From assembly GCF_003076755.1 (NCBI RefSeq), contig NZ_QDKM01000001.1:558001-622000 (forward strand): a stretch of 64,000 nt of DNA, written 5' to 3'. Below the pieces are notes generated by a model that was given only the letters and a program-made list of their open reading frames with translations, did no database searches and had not been told where the DNA came from. Below are positions 17,399-26,637 of the stretch, piece by piece. Every line of letters starts with the position of its first letter. Within the stretch, counting starts at the first letter, position 1. A program made the position numbers and the translations under genes. The stretch comes from Pararhodobacter oceanensis. GTDB lineage: Bacteria > Pseudomonadota > Alphaproteobacteria > Rhodobacterales > Rhodobacteraceae.

Positions 17399-17547
17399 CG
17401 AAGGGACGCGCTCGACCCTGGGCGGGCGCCCTGCCCTCGCCAGAATGCACTGCGCCCACAAGCTTCAATGCCGCACCCGCCACACCCGACATCGCCAAGG
17501 CGCCCTCCCATGGGGAGGGTCGGGCGCGGCCCGTGGGGGCCACGGGC
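17399..17547 (-). repeat. Repeat family A, copy 5
   Basis: Uninterrupted A unit: GGGACGCGCTCGACCCTGGG at one end, GCGCCCTCCCATGGGGAGGG then GGCCCGTGGGGGCCACGGGC at the other. A spacer of about 70 bp with GGGTGATGTTGCGC and CGACGCATAGCACGA separates it from copy 4, homologous to the sequence before copy 4. Confidence 0.8.
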
Positions 17548-17620
17548 GGGACGGGTGGCGAACGCAGCGCGGAAAAATTATAGGTCCAATCGCCCATGCG
17601 CACCCACTCCAAGTCAAGCG

Positions 17621-17769
17621 CGGAGGGACGCGCCTGACCCTGGGAGGGCGCCTGCACGGTCTCCACAACGTATCGCGCTCAAAAGCATCCATATCGGTTG
17701 CGCCACCCCGCCATCGCCAATGCGCCCTCCCGGGGGGAGGGTCGGGCGCGGCCCGGGGTGCCCCCGAGC
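17621..17769 (-). repeat. Repeat family A, copy 6
   Basis: Third unit of the array: GGGACGCGCCTGACCCTGGG, the middle with AAGCATCCATATCGGTTGCG, then GCGCCCTCCCGGGGGGAGGG and GGCCCGGGGTGCCCCCG. The spacer before it (17548-17620) aligns loosely with the other spacers (CCACTCCAAGTCAAGCGCGG). Confidence 0.8.
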
Positions 17770-17809
17770 CTGACGGGTGGGTGAAGGACGCACCTCACCC
17801 CCGAAACGC

Positions 17810-17839
17810 AAAAACCGCCAGCCCTCGGGCCAGCGGTTT
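17810..17839 (-). terminator. Terminator of the IalB-like gene
   Basis: On the minus strand a stem AAACCGC...GCGGTTT enclosing GCCC/GGGC is followed by T residues, about 25 bp after the stop of the IalB-like gene. Confidence 0.75.
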
Positions 17840-17863
17840 GATCTGCAACACAATGCGCGCTGT

Positions 17864-18406
17864 TTACTCGGCGCAGCGCCGCTGGGCCTCTTCGGTGGCG
17901 GCGGTCAGGCCGAACAGGTTGAACGTGTCCTGCGTCCGCGTGCCGCGCGACGAGAACGCCACCAGCACCGCGTCGCGGCCACGGCGCAACCCGGCGAGGA
18001 TGCGCGCATCCTCCTCCGGCGAGGCCGCCCAAGCCCATTCGCCATCAACGAACAGCTGATAAGTGTCGTCGCCCACGGTCATCTCGACGGTCGAGCCCTC
18101 GCGGAACGGATAGCCGCCGGTGAAGGAAATCTCGGCTGCGTCGCCCTGCCCTTGCCGGTAGGTGGCGAACATCAGGATATCCCCGCGCCGCACCGAGACC
18201 GCGCGCCCGTCGCGCGTGTTCACCGTCTCAGCCGGTGCCGAGACCGCCCAGCACTCGCGCGGGGTGCCGTCAACGAACACGCTCCACGCGGTTTCCACGG
18301 CCACGCGGTTGGTCGATTCCTGCGCCGCCACCGGCGCTGCCGAAAACCCGCTTGCGATAAGCGCCAAGGCGAGCCCTGCGGCGCCTAAATTCAACGATGC
18401 TGCCAT
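17864..18406 (-). CDS. Invasion-associated locus B (IalB)-like secreted protein
   Basis: A 180-residue exported protein of the IalB-type family, common in Rhodobacteraceae and of unknown function despite the family name. It has an N-terminal signal peptide (hydrophobic residues 8-22, PVAAQE cleavage site), the family start WSVFVDGTPRECWAVSAP, a central TRDGRAVSVRRGDILMF stretch, GGYPFREGSTVEM, and a C-terminal TQDTFNLFGLTAATEEAQRRC. One cysteine near residue 52 and one near the end could form a disulfide. It stands alone between repeat array and asparaginase gene, with its own terminator. Confidence 0.8.
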   Translation of the reverse strand: MAASLNLGAAGLALALIASGFSAAPVAAQESTNRVAVETAWSVFVDGTPRECWAVSAPAETVNTRDGRAVSVRRGDILMFATYRQGQGDAAEISFTGGYPFREGSTVEMTVGDDTYQLFVDGEWAWAASPEEDARILAGLRRGRDAVLVAFSSRGTRTQDTFNLFGLTAATEEAQRRCAE

Positions 18407-18581
18407 CTGCCTATAAGCCTCCAGCCTGTTTCACACTCCCCATACGCCCGGCCCTGTCTATCAAGGCTTTCATCTGGCGCAACAGGGGTTTGCCCGGTAG
18501 ATTGCCTCTTACCGCGTTTTTCGCTGGCAGAGAAACCCCTGTTGGCGGAATATTGCGCAACTGTGATGGAGGTGGGCGGTG

Positions 18582-19631
18582 ATGGACGTCGAAACGGGGG
18601 CAAAAACCGGGGCCAAAGCTGGTGCCAAAGCTGATGTCGGTGCGGGCGCGGTGCCGCTGGTGGAGCTCTGGCGCGGCGAGATGCTGGAAAGCCAGCATCT
18701 GGGACATGCGGTGATCTCCAACGGCGCCGGTGAGGTGATCGAGGCTTGGGGCAACCCGGCGGCGATGATCTATCCGCGCTCAAGCTGCAAGATGGTGCAA
18801 GCGATGCCGCTGCTGGAATCGGGCGCCGGTGCAGGGCTGAGCGAGCGTCAACTGGCGCTGGCCTGCGCCTCGCATCAGGGCGCGGCGCTTCATGTCGAGG
18901 CGGTATCACGCTGGCTCGCCGATCTCGGGCTGGGCGAATCGGATCTGCGCTGCGGCGTGCAAGACCCCGCCGATATCCTTGAGCGCGACCGGCTGATCTG
19001 CTCGGGCGATGCCGCCTGCCAGTTGCACAACAATTGCTCGGGCAAACACGCGGGCTTTCTGACCCTGAACCAGCATCTCGGCGGCGGGCCCGAGTATATC
19101 GAGCCCGACCATATCGTGCAGCGCAGCATCCGCCAGAGCTTCGAGGAAATCACCGGCGAGGACAGCCCCGGTTACGGCATCGACGGCTGTTCGGCGCCCA
19201 ATTTCGCCACCTCTGTGGCGGGGCTGGCCCGCGCGATGTCCCGGTTTGCCGCCGCCACCGAGGGCGATTCGCGGGGTCGCGCGATGGTGCGTCTGCGCGA
19301 GGCGATGGGCAAATATCCCGAGCTGGTGGCGGGCGAAACCCGCGCCTGCACCGAATTGATGCGCGCGATGAATGGACAGGTGGCGGTGAAGACCGGCGCC
19401 GAGGCGGTGTTTGTGGCGATCCTGCCCGAACAAAACCTCGGCATCGCGCTGAAGGTGATCGACGGCGGCACCCGCGGCGCCGAAGCGGCGATCACCGCGC
19501 TATTGACCCGCGCCGGTGTCTTGGATGCGGGCAATCCCGCGGCGCTCAAACGTCTTGGCGGTCCGCTGCGCAACTTCAACCACCGCGAGGTGGCACAGAT
19601 GCGGGTAGCGGATGGGTTCGCCGGGGCCTGA
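18582..19631 (+). CDS. L-asparaginase, thermolabile (rhizobial AnsA) type
   Basis: Hydrolyses asparagine to aspartate and ammonia. The 349-residue protein matches the Rhizobium etli-type asparaginase family, unrelated to E. coli AnsA/AnsB. It shows YPRSSCK (Ser67-x-x-Lys70), LACASHQG and CSGKHAGFL, the family's active-site segments, plus GYGIDGCSAPNFA. The ATG at 18582 has GGAGG about 9 nt upstream; an adjacent GTG is too close. The first 20 residues hold a TGAK/AGAK repeat not typical of the family. It diverges from the IalB-like gene. Confidence 0.9.
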   Translation: MDVETGAKTGAKAGAKADVGAGAVPLVELWRGEMLESQHLGHAVISNGAGEVIEAWGNPAAMIYPRSSCKMVQAMPLLESGAGAGLSERQLALACASHQGAALHVEAVSRWLADLGLGESDLRCGVQDPADILERDRLICSGDAACQLHNNCSGKHAGFLTLNQHLGGGPEYIEPDHIVQRSIRQSFEEITGEDSPGYGIDGCSAPNFATSVAGLARAMSRFAAATEGDSRGRAMVRLREAMGKYPELVAGETRACTELMRAMNGQVAVKTGAEAVFVAILPEQNLGIALKVIDGGTRGAEAAITALLTRAGVLDAGNPAALKRLGGPLRNFNHREVAQMRVADGFAGA

Positions 19632-19785
19632 CGCGGCGCCGTTAACCTTGAAACGGGTTAACCCCTGATTGCCCCCGATTTGCCCCCTGACCGGCTTGCC
19701 AAAGCGGGCGCCTCCGCGCAGAATCCGCAAAACAGCGGCCAAACGCGGCGATGGCGCGCCAAAACTCCGGGGGACAACACGCGGC

Positions 19786-21393
19786 ATGGAATTCGACTAT
19801 GTGATCGCCGGTGGCGGCTCGGCGGGCTGCGTGCTGGCCGCGCGGCTCTCCGAGGACCCGAGTGTCAGCGTCTGCCTTGTCGAGGCCGGCGGCAGCGGGC
19901 GCAGCCTGTTGATTCGCGCCCCCGCCCTGGTCGCCTCGATGGTCTCGGGCCGCCCGAAGATCCACAATTGGGCCTTTCACACCACGCCGCAGCCCGGTCT
20001 CAACGGGCGCCGCGGGTTCCAGCCGCGGGGCAAGGCGCTGGGCGGCTCCTCGGCGATCAACGCGATGCTCTATCTGCGCGGCCAGCGCGCCGATTACGAC
20101 CTCTGGGCCGATCTCGGCGCCGAGGGCTGGGACTGGGCCGGCTGCCTGCCCTATTTCTTGCGCGCCGAAGATAATATGCGCGGCGCCTCCGGCCTGCATG
20201 CCATCGGCGGGCCGCTGAAAATCGCCGACCAGCGCCAGCCGCGGGCAATCAGCGAGGCTTTCATCGACGCCTGCGAGGACAGTCAGATCCCGCGCAACGA
20301 GGATTTCAACGGCCATACGCAGGAGGGCGCCGGTCTCTATCAGGTGACCCAGTTCCACAAGGGCAAGCATAAGGGCGAGCGCTGTTCGACGGCGGCGGCC
20401 TATCTGCATCCGGTGATGGCGCGGCCCAATCTGACCGTGCTCACCCGCCGTCTGGCCACCCGCATTCACTTGACCGAAGGCCGCGCCACCGGCCTGACTG
20501 TGCGTCATTTCGGCCGCAAACAGCTCCTCAAGGCGCGCCGCGAGGTGATCCTCTCGGCCGGTGCTTTCGGCTCGCCGCAACTTCTGATGCTCTCGGGCAT
20601 CGGCCCCGAGGCGGAACTCAAATCCCATGGTATTGCGCTGCAACATGCGCTCGAGGGCGTCGGGCAGAACCTGCAGGACCACCTTGACTATATCATCAGC
20701 TACACCTCGAAACGCGCCGATGTGGTCGGGCTGGGGCCAAAGGGCCTCGCCCGCCTCGCCCGCGCCGGTCTTGAGTGGCGCAAATCCGGCGAGGGGCTCT
20801 TCGCCTCGCCGATGGCCGAGGCCGGGGCCTTTATCAAATCCGACCCGGCATTGGCCCGCCCCGACCTGCAACTGCATTTCGTCATCGGTCTGGTCGATGA
20901 CCACCTGCGCAAGCTGCACCTCAAGGACGGGTTTTCCTGCCATGTCTGCGCGCTCAACCCGCAGTCGCGCGGGCGCGTGGGCCTGACCTCCGCCAATCCC
21001 GCCGCGCCGCCTAGGATCGACCCCGCGTTTCTCTCCGATCCCCGCGATCTGCCGGTGCTGATGGCCGGTGCGCGGCTGATGGAGCAGGTGCTCACCAGCC
21101 CGCCCCTCGCCCCCTGGCGCGCCACGCCGCTCTATCCGCATGACGGCAGCGATGCGGCGCTCGAGGCCGATATCCGCAACCGCGCCGATACGATCTATCA
21201 CCCCGTGGGCACCTGCCGCATGGGGGTTGATGATCTCGCGGTCACCGATGCCGATCTGAGGGTCCACGGGATCAAGGGCCTGCGGGTGGTCGATGCCAGC
21301 GTGATGCCAAGACTGGTCAGCGGCAATACCAATGCGCCGACGATCATGATCGCCGAACGCGCCGCCGATCTGATCCGCAACGCCGCGCCCTAA
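19786..21393 (+). CDS. GMC family (choline dehydrogenase-like) oxidoreductase
   Basis: FAD-dependent alcohol dehydrogenase/oxidase. The 535-residue protein starts with the dinucleotide-binding motif MEFDYVIAGGGSAGCVLAARL, has GKALGGSSAINAM (GMC signature 1) and GAFGSPQLLMLSGIGP (signature 2), and ends with HPVGTCRMG and the active-site segment VSGNTNAPTIMIAERAADLI. The conserved His is in IYHPVGTC and the Asn is in GNTNAP. The ATG at 19786 puts the FAD motif at the N-terminus as usual; upstream in-frame codons look non-coding. No betaine aldehyde dehydrogenase or betI is adjacent, so the substrate is probably another alcohol. A family-D element follows. Confidence 0.9.
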   Translation: MEFDYVIAGGGSAGCVLAARLSEDPSVSVCLVEAGGSGRSLLIRAPALVASMVSGRPKIHNWAFHTTPQPGLNGRRGFQPRGKALGGSSAINAMLYLRGQRADYDLWADLGAEGWDWAGCLPYFLRAEDNMRGASGLHAIGGPLKIADQRQPRAISEAFIDACEDSQIPRNEDFNGHTQEGAGLYQVTQFHKGKHKGERCSTAAAYLHPVMARPNLTVLTRRLATRIHLTEGRATGLTVRHFGRKQLLKARREVILSAGAFGSPQLLMLSGIGPEAELKSHGIALQHALEGVGQNLQDHLDYIISYTSKRADVVGLGPKGLARLARAGLEWRKSGEGLFASPMAEAGAFIKSDPALARPDLQLHFVIGLVDDHLRKLHLKDGFSCHVCALNPQSRGRVGLTSANPAAPPRIDPAFLSDPRDLPVLMAGARLMEQVLTSPPLAPWRATPLYPHDGSDAALEADIRNRADTIYHPVGTCRMGVDDLAVTDADLRVHGIKGLRVVDASVMPRLVSGNTNAPTIMIAERAADLIRNAAP

Positions 21394-21396
21394 CCC

Positions 21397-21456
21397 CTTC
21401 ATCTTTGTGCGATAAATATCCTCGGGGGTTCCCAAGGGGGTGGAAACCCCCCTTGG
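21397..21456 (+). repeat. Family D 3' element
   Basis: CATCTTTGTGCGATAAATAT starts 7 bp after the GMC stop, followed by CTCGGGGG and a CCAAGGGGG/CCCCCCTTGG hairpin. A second G/C palindrome follows (GCGGGGC... at about 21475-21505). It is nearly the same as the element at 3712. The convergent RTX-Hint gene ends at 21581. Confidence 0.7.
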
Positions 21457-21580
21457 CCGCGCGCGGGGCCACCCCGCCGGTTTGCGCGGGGCTCGATGCC
21501 CCGCGCAAACCGCCCCCCTCAACGCAATGGGCCGCCCCAAAGGGCGACCCATTACCACGCATCACACTCGCTACTTACGC

Positions 21581-23092
21581 TTACGCGACAAACAACTCCC
21601 GCGCTTCCGCCCCGTTGAGCACCGGACGCGCCGCGGCAAATCCCGCACCTGCGGCCAGCGCCGGGAACAGCCCCAGCAGTTCCGCCCGGGTGCTGTCTTC
21701 CAGCGCATTGAGCACCGCCTCGCTGGGCTGGAAGCTCTCGCTCCAGCTGCCCTCGGCGCGGATGATCTCATGGCGCTCGCACATCACATGGATATAGCTG
21801 ACATCGCCCAAAGCCTCTTGCGTCACCCCCGGAAGGGCCAAGAGATCGGCAGCCGTCACCAGAACCTCACGCTCACCGAACATCAATTCCGCCCGCGCGC
21901 CGGTGACCAGCATCCGGTGGCGCGGTGAAACCAAGAGATCCTCCTCGGGCAAGCCAGCACCTAAGGCCCCCGCGGCGATGCGGATCGGCGCCGCCTGCGG
22001 ACAGGTCGCCAGTTCCGCCGCGCTCAAGTCACGCCGTCCGACCCAAGCCAGCGGCTGATAGCCATTGTCGCGGGTCAGCACCTTGTCGCCCGGCACCAGA
22101 TCCTCGACCGCGCGCTTGCCGCGCAAAGTGTCGATCATCGTGCCCGGGGTAAAACAGATGATTTCCTCGAAATTCTCGAAATCCATCCGCGAGCCATCGG
22201 GGAAATTCACATAGCCGGTGAAAGTATTGGTGCCGTCGCCATTATCCACCGTGCTGGTGATGGTCACCGCCGGTGCCGGATCGCCGGGCGCAGGATCGGG
22301 CAAGACCAGCGTATCAAATCCGTCAGAGCCATTCACCGTGCCGGTGGTCGTGGTGACAATCTCGACCCGGTCATCGCCCGAACCCAGATCCAGCCGCTCG
22401 ATTTCCTCGAAACTGGCGGTCGAGCCCTCATTCGACATCGTGCCTTCTTCGTCACCGGTATAGACGACCTGCACATCCTCGGTGATCGCCGAGCCATCGA
22501 GCGTATCGCCCGCGGTCTCGCCGGTCTCGCCGCCGACAATCTCGTGATTGCCAAAACCGTCGAAGACCTGAAACACATCATCGCCCGAGCCACCATGGGC
22601 GGTGTCATCGCCGATATCGGTGACCAGCGTGTCATTGCCAAACCCCGGCTCTGGCGGATCCGAGGGATCGAGACCACCGGCATCACCCGGGTTATGGTCG
22701 CCGATCAGCAGATCATCGCCGGCGCCGCCGATCACCAGATCATCGCCCGCGCCGCCGATCAGCTTGTCGTCACCCTCATTGCCCTTGAGCGTATCATTGC
22801 CGGCATCGCCCCAGACGGTGTCATTGCCCATGCCGCCAAGGATCTGGTCATGCCCGTCGCCGCCAAACAGCATATCAATGCCGTCGCCACCCTCGATGGT
22901 GTCATCGCCACGCCCGCCATACACCGTGTCATTGCCGCCATTGGCTTTGACATGCGAGCCGTGGTTGTCCATCTGGTCGCCTTCGGCATCGGTATAGCCC
23001 GAGCCCATGATCTCGCCAGTATCGAGACCGTCAACAATGCCGTTGGTGACCGGCGGCGGCGTGGTGGTCGGATCTGTGGTTCTCGGCGGCAT
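21581..23092 (-). CDS. RTX-type calcium-binding protein with C-terminal Hint domain
   Basis: A 503-residue protein without signal peptide, as expected for type I secretion. Residues about 52-135 hold eight or nine GGxGxDxxx-like nonapeptides ([20 protein letters not shown] ...), which bind calcium outside the cell. Residues about 140-305 are acidic, Thr-rich and poorly classified. Residues about 311-450 are a Hint (hedgehog/intein) domain: [20 protein letters not shown] with Cys313 as the likely splicing/cleavage nucleophile, then [14 protein letters not shown] lies 8 nt before the ATG at 23092. No hlyB/hlyD/tolC-like genes are adjacent. Proteins of this architecture are frequent in Rhodobacteraceae; their role is mostly unknown. 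Confidence 0.88.
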   Translation of the reverse strand: MPPRTTDPTTTPPPVTNGIVDGLDTGEIMGSGYTDAEGDQMDNHGSHVKANGGNDTVYGGRGDDTIEGGDGIDMLFGGDGHDQILGGMGNDTVWGDAGNDTLKGNEGDDKLIGGAGDDLVIGGAGDDLLIGDHNPGDAGGLDPSDPPEPGFGNDTLVTDIGDDTAHGGSGDDVFQVFDGFGNHEIVGGETGETAGDTLDGSAITEDVQVVYTGDEEGTMSNEGSTASFEEIERLDLGSGDDRVEIVTTTTGTVNGSDGFDTLVLPDPAPGDPAPAVTITSTVDNGDGTNTFTGYVNFPDGSRMDFENFEEIICFTPGTMIDTLRGKRAVEDLVPGDKVLTRDNGYQPLAWVGRRDLSAAELATCPQAAPIRIAAGALGAGLPEEDLLVSPRHRMLVTGARAELMFGEREVLVTAADLLALPGVTQEALGDVSYIHVMCERHEIIRAEGSWSESFQPSEAVLNALEDSTRAELLGLFPALAAGAGFAAARPVLNGAEARELFVA

Positions 23093-23839
23093 ATATCATT
23101 CTCCTGAGGTTCCGCCAAAGCGGATCTGGCATGGTTAAAAGGCGCCGCGCGAGCGGAGCAGCAAGATGAAATCTGGGTTAATGGAGCGATCCGCCAACCC
23201 GAACTATGGGCGCCAAATCGGATCAGGGGCAGGCCACGGCAAACGCCATGGTTGAAATGATTGTCTCCACCCCGGAACAGGTTTGGCAGCCGTCCCTCGG
23301 ACCACCCCCACGGCCCGGATCTCCAATCAGAGACCTTGAGTAGTTATAACAAATTCTCAACAAAAACAAAAAAGAATCCTTGGCGAGCAGCGCGCGCCAC
23401 CGTCCCGCGGGCTTGCAAAATTGGTTAATTCCACCGCGGGCGTTTCCAAAATGAGAACGCCGCGCATCGCAGTTTTGCCATATTTCGGCCAATTGACCGC
23501 CCGAATTGCGCCATTGCCGCCACAGTCCCAGCGGCGCCCACAACCTATGGATTAGTATTGTCGCAATTTGCGAAATGCGAAATCACGCGCAATTTACCGG
23601 CGCTTTGCCGGGGTTTGCCACGGTTTGCGTTTCTGAAATCGGGCCAATGGGCCGCTTGCGCGCAGATTGTTCACATATCCATGCCAAAGGTGATTCGGCG
23701 CCCCGTGTTTTGCCGCAGGGGCCTCACGCCGCCCCCTGCCCCGCAGCGCGCTTGTGCGATAAGGCCGCTTTGGCTATCCCTTTGACACTTGGCGCGCATT
23801 TGCCCGCCTCAGAGGCGCCCGACAATAGACAGGCCAGAT
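23093..23839. other. 747 bp region without recognisable gene
   Basis: Upstream of both the RTX-Hint gene (-) and rfbC (+). It includes an AT-rich stretch at about 23330-23380 (AGTTATAACAAATTCTCAAC) which stands out from the G/C-rich surroundings and may carry promoters for the divergent genes. Open frames in it have no coding character. Confidence 0.5.
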
Positions 23840-24409
23840 ATGCAAATCGACCCGACGCAGCTTGACGGCGTCTTCCTCCTTACCCCGCGCCGCTTTGGCG
23901 ATGCCCGCGGGTTTTTTGCCGAGACATGGAACGAAGCGACCCTACGCGAGGCCGGATTGCACCTGCCGCATTTCGTACAGGACAACCACTCCTTCAGCGC
24001 CGCGCGTGGCACGGTGCGCGGGCTGCACTATCAGGCACCCCCAGTTGCGCAGGGCAAACTGGTGCGTTGCGCGCGCGGGCGGTTGATAGATGTCGCGGTG
24101 GATGTGCGGCGCGGATCACCGACTTACGGGCAATGGATCGCAGAGGAACTTAGCTTCGAGAACGGTCGCCAATTGTGGATCCCGCCGGGGTTTCTGCACG
24201 GTTTCGCCACGCTCGAACCTGACACCGAGATCGCCTATAAATGCACTGCACGCTACGCGCCCGAGGTCGAGGGCGCGGTGCATTTCAATGATCCCGATCT
24301 GGCGATTGACTGGGGCGTGGACCTCACCACCGCCGTGGTCTCGCCTAAAGACGCCGCGGCCGCCGCCTTCGCGGATTGGACCTCGCCCTTTACCATGGAG
24401 GGGGTATGA
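23840..24409 (+). CDS. rfbC: dTDP-4-dehydrorhamnose 3,5-epimerase
   Basis: Third step of dTDP-L-rhamnose synthesis: epimerises C3 and C5 of dTDP-4-keto-6-deoxyglucose. The 189-residue cupin shows [29 protein letters not shown] with the catalytic His in GLHYQ, and PPGFLHGF. The ATG at 23840 gives the canonical start; a longer frame upstream adds a basic stretch without similarity. It overlaps rfbB by 4 nt (ATGA), so both are translated together. Confidence 0.95.
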   Translation: MQIDPTQLDGVFLLTPRRFGDARGFFAETWNEATLREAGLHLPHFVQDNHSFSAARGTVRGLHYQAPPVAQGKLVRCARGRLIDVAVDVRRGSPTYGQWIAEELSFENGRQLWIPPGFLHGFATLEPDTEIAYKCTARYAPEVEGAVHFNDPDLAIDWGVDLTTAVVSPKDAAAAAFADWTSPFTMEGV

Positions 24410-25446
24410 AACTCCTGATCACCGGCGGCGCCGGTTTCATCGGCAGCGCCGTGGTGCGCCGGGCGATTGCGCAGGGGCATGAGGTTGTGAACCTTGATTG
24501 CCTGACCTATGCCGCCTGTCTGGAGAATATCGCCAGCGTCGCCGACAGCCCCGCCTATGCCTTCGAGCAGGTCGATATTTGCGACGCCGCCGAGGTTGCC
24601 CGCGTCTTTGCCAGCCACCGCCCCGATGCGGTGATGCATCTCGCGGCCGAAAGCCATGTCGACCGCTCGATCGACGGGCCCGGCGATTTCATCCGCACCA
24701 ATGTCACGGGCACCTATGTGCTGCTCGAGGCGGCGCGTGCCTATTGGCAGGCGCAGGGGCGGCCCGAGGGCTTCCGCTTTCACCATATCTCCACCGATGA
24801 GGTCTATGGCAGCCTCGGTGATCATGGTAAATTTACCGAAGATACGCCCTATGATCCGCGCAGCCCCTATTCGGCCAGCAAAGCCTCCAGCGACCATCTG
24901 GTCCGCGCCTGGCATGAGACCTACGGGCTGCCGGTGGTCCTAAGCAATTGCTCGAACAATTACGGCCCCTATCACTTCCCCGAAAAGCTGATCCCGGTGG
25001 TGATCCTGAACGCGCTGGCGGGCAAGGAGATCCCCATCTACGGCGAGGGTGCGAATGTGCGCGATTGGCTCTATGTCGAGGATCACGCCGAGGCGCTGCT
25101 CTTGGTGCTGCAACAGGGCGCATTGGGCCGCAGCTACAACATCGGCGGCGAGAATGAGGCGCGCAATATTGATCTGGTGCGGATGATCTGCGCGCTACTG
25201 GACGAGATGCGCCCCGATGCCGCACCGCATGACCGACTGATCACCTATGTCACGGACCGCCCCGGCCATGATCTGCGCTATGCGATTGATCCGACACGGA
25301 TTTCTACCGAGTTGGGCTGGCGGCCTTCGGTGACATTGGAACAGGGGCTGCGGCTGACCGTGGAATGGTATCTGGAGAATGAGGACTGGTGGCGGCCCTT
25401 GCAAGCCCGCGCGGGCGTCGGCGAGCGGCTCGGCACCAAGGCGTAA
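24406..25446 (+). CDS. rfbB: dTDP-glucose 4,6-dehydratase
   Basis: Second step of dTDP-rhamnose synthesis: NAD-dependent conversion of dTDP-glucose to dTDP-4-keto-6-deoxyglucose. This 346-residue short-chain dehydrogenase has the Rossmann motif [13 protein letters not shown] at the N-terminus, [12 protein letters not shown], the catalytic [10 protein letters not shown] and [12 protein letters not shown] (Tyr-x3-Lys), and [17 protein letters not shown]. Overlap with rfbC fixes the start. rfbD follows after 56 bp. Confidence 0.96.
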   Translation: MKLLITGGAGFIGSAVVRRAIAQGHEVVNLDCLTYAACLENIASVADSPAYAFEQVDICDAAEVARVFASHRPDAVMHLAAESHVDRSIDGPGDFIRTNVTGTYVLLEAARAYWQAQGRPEGFRFHHISTDEVYGSLGDHGKFTEDTPYDPRSPYSASKASSDHLVRAWHETYGLPVVLSNCSNNYGPYHFPEKLIPVVILNALAGKEIPIYGEGANVRDWLYVEDHAEALLLVLQQGALGRSYNIGGENEARNIDLVRMICALLDEMRPDAAPHDRLITYVTDRPGHDLRYAIDPTRISTELGWRPSVTLEQGLRLTVEWYLENEDWWRPLQARAGVGERLGTKA

Positions 25447-25502
25447 TCCGGCAAGCCCCAAACGGCGCGCGCGGCGTGCCCGAAATAGAGATGTGAGCGC
25501 AT

Positions 25503-26378
25503 ATGAGAGTGTTGGTATTCGGCGAAACGGGACAGGTGGCTTTGGCGCTCAAGCGGCTGACAGGGCACAATCCACAGGGCCCCCATCAGGCCATATTCCT
25601 GCCCCGCGCCCATGCCGATCTCATGGACCCCGCCGCCTGCGCCCGCGCGATCCGCGCCACGCGCCCCGCGGCGGTGATCAACGCCGCCGCCTATACCGCC
25701 GTTGACGACGCCGAGGCCGATGAAACCGCCGCCAGCGTGGTTAACGGCGCCGCCCCCGCCGCGATGGCGCAGACATGCGCCGCGCAGGGCATTCCGCTGG
25801 TGCATATCTCCACCGATTACGTGTTTGACGGCACCGGCAGCACCCCGTTTACCCCCGATCACCCCACCGCCCCGATCAACGCCTATGGCCGCTCGAAACT
25901 CCTCGGCGAACAGGGGGTGGGTGCCGCGCAGGGTATCCATGCGGTGCTGCGCACCAGTTGGGTGGTCTCGGGCGACGGGGCGAATTTCATCAAAACCATG
26001 TGCCGCCTAGGCGCCACCCGTGACACGCTCTCGGTGGTCGCCGACCAGATCGGCGGCCCGACCCCGGCCGAGGCAATTGCCGCCGCCTGCCTGAGCGTCG
26101 CCGAACAACTGCGCGAGACGCCCAAGAAGTCCGGCGTTTACCATCTTTCCGGCACGCCCGACACCTCATGGGCCGATTTCGCCCGCGCGATTATGCAAGC
26201 GGCCGCTCTGCCCTGCCAGATCACCGATATCCCCAGCAGCGCCTATCCGACACCGGCCCCGCGCCCGCTCAACTCCCGCCTTGATTGCCGCAGCCTGTTT
26301 GACACCTTCGGCATCCCCCGCCCCGATTGGCGCGCCGCCCTGCCGCAGATCATCGCGGATATCAAAGCCAAGGGCTGA
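25503..26378 (+). CDS. rfbD: dTDP-4-dehydrorhamnose reductase
   Basis: Last step of dTDP-L-rhamnose synthesis: NAD(P)H reduction of the 4-keto group. The 291-residue protein starts MRVLVFGETGQVA, a variant of the GxxGxxG motif, and has NAAAYTAVDDAE, STDYVFDG, YGRSKLLGEQ (Tyr-x3-Lys) and RTSWV. The usual partner rfbA (glucose-1-phosphate thymidylyltransferase) is missing next to it; a tRNA gene follows directly. Confidence 0.94.
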   Translation: MRVLVFGETGQVALALKRLTGHNPQGPHQAIFLPRAHADLMDPAACARAIRATRPAAVINAAAYTAVDDAEADETAASVVNGAAPAAMAQTCAAQGIPLVHISTDYVFDGTGSTPFTPDHPTAPINAYGRSKLLGEQGVGAAQGIHAVLRTSWVVSGDGANFIKTMCRLGATRDTLSVVADQIGGPTPAEAIAAACLSVAEQLRETPKKSGVYHLSGTPDTSWADFARAIMQAAALPCQITDIPSSAYPTPAPRPLNSRLDCRSLFDTFGIPRPDWRAALPQIIADIKAKG

Positions 26379-26433
26379 ACACGCCAAATCCGGCCTGAAA
26401 CCAGACCGAAAACCACTCAAAACTCCGGAATAT

Positions 26434-26519
26434 TGGTGCCCGAGGTGAGATTCGAACTCACACACCCGTTAGGGCGGAGGATTTTGAATCCTCTGCGTCT
26501 ACCGTTCCGCCACTCGGGC
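26434..26519 (-). tRNA. tRNA-Leu(CAA)
   Basis: On the minus strand the 86 nt sequence begins GCCCGAG and ends CTCGGGC-A-CCA, with a perfect acceptor stem and encoded CCA. The anticodon loop TTCAAAA in GGATTCAAAATCC gives anticodon CAA. A long variable arm (CGCCCTAACGGGTGTG region) and the T-arm GTGAGTTCGAATCTCAC support a class II leucine tRNA. Confidence 0.95.
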
Positions 26520-26637
26520 ACAGGGGCGATTTATCCTGCCTGTCGGGCACGGTCAATGGGTCAAATCCCCCATCCTGCGGCTTGACGGCTTCAAAGCCAT
26601 AGGGCAAGGCCGTGATCGGACAAACGGGACCCGATAC

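Noticed and set aside
19642-21558. 638-codon minus-strand frame
   Set aside because: Antisense to the GMC oxidoreductase gene, composition typical of shadow frames, no motifs.
23506-23865. 119-codon plus-strand frame upstream of rfbC
   Set aside because: Runs into rfbC in another frame, has no start site or similarity, and looks non-coding.
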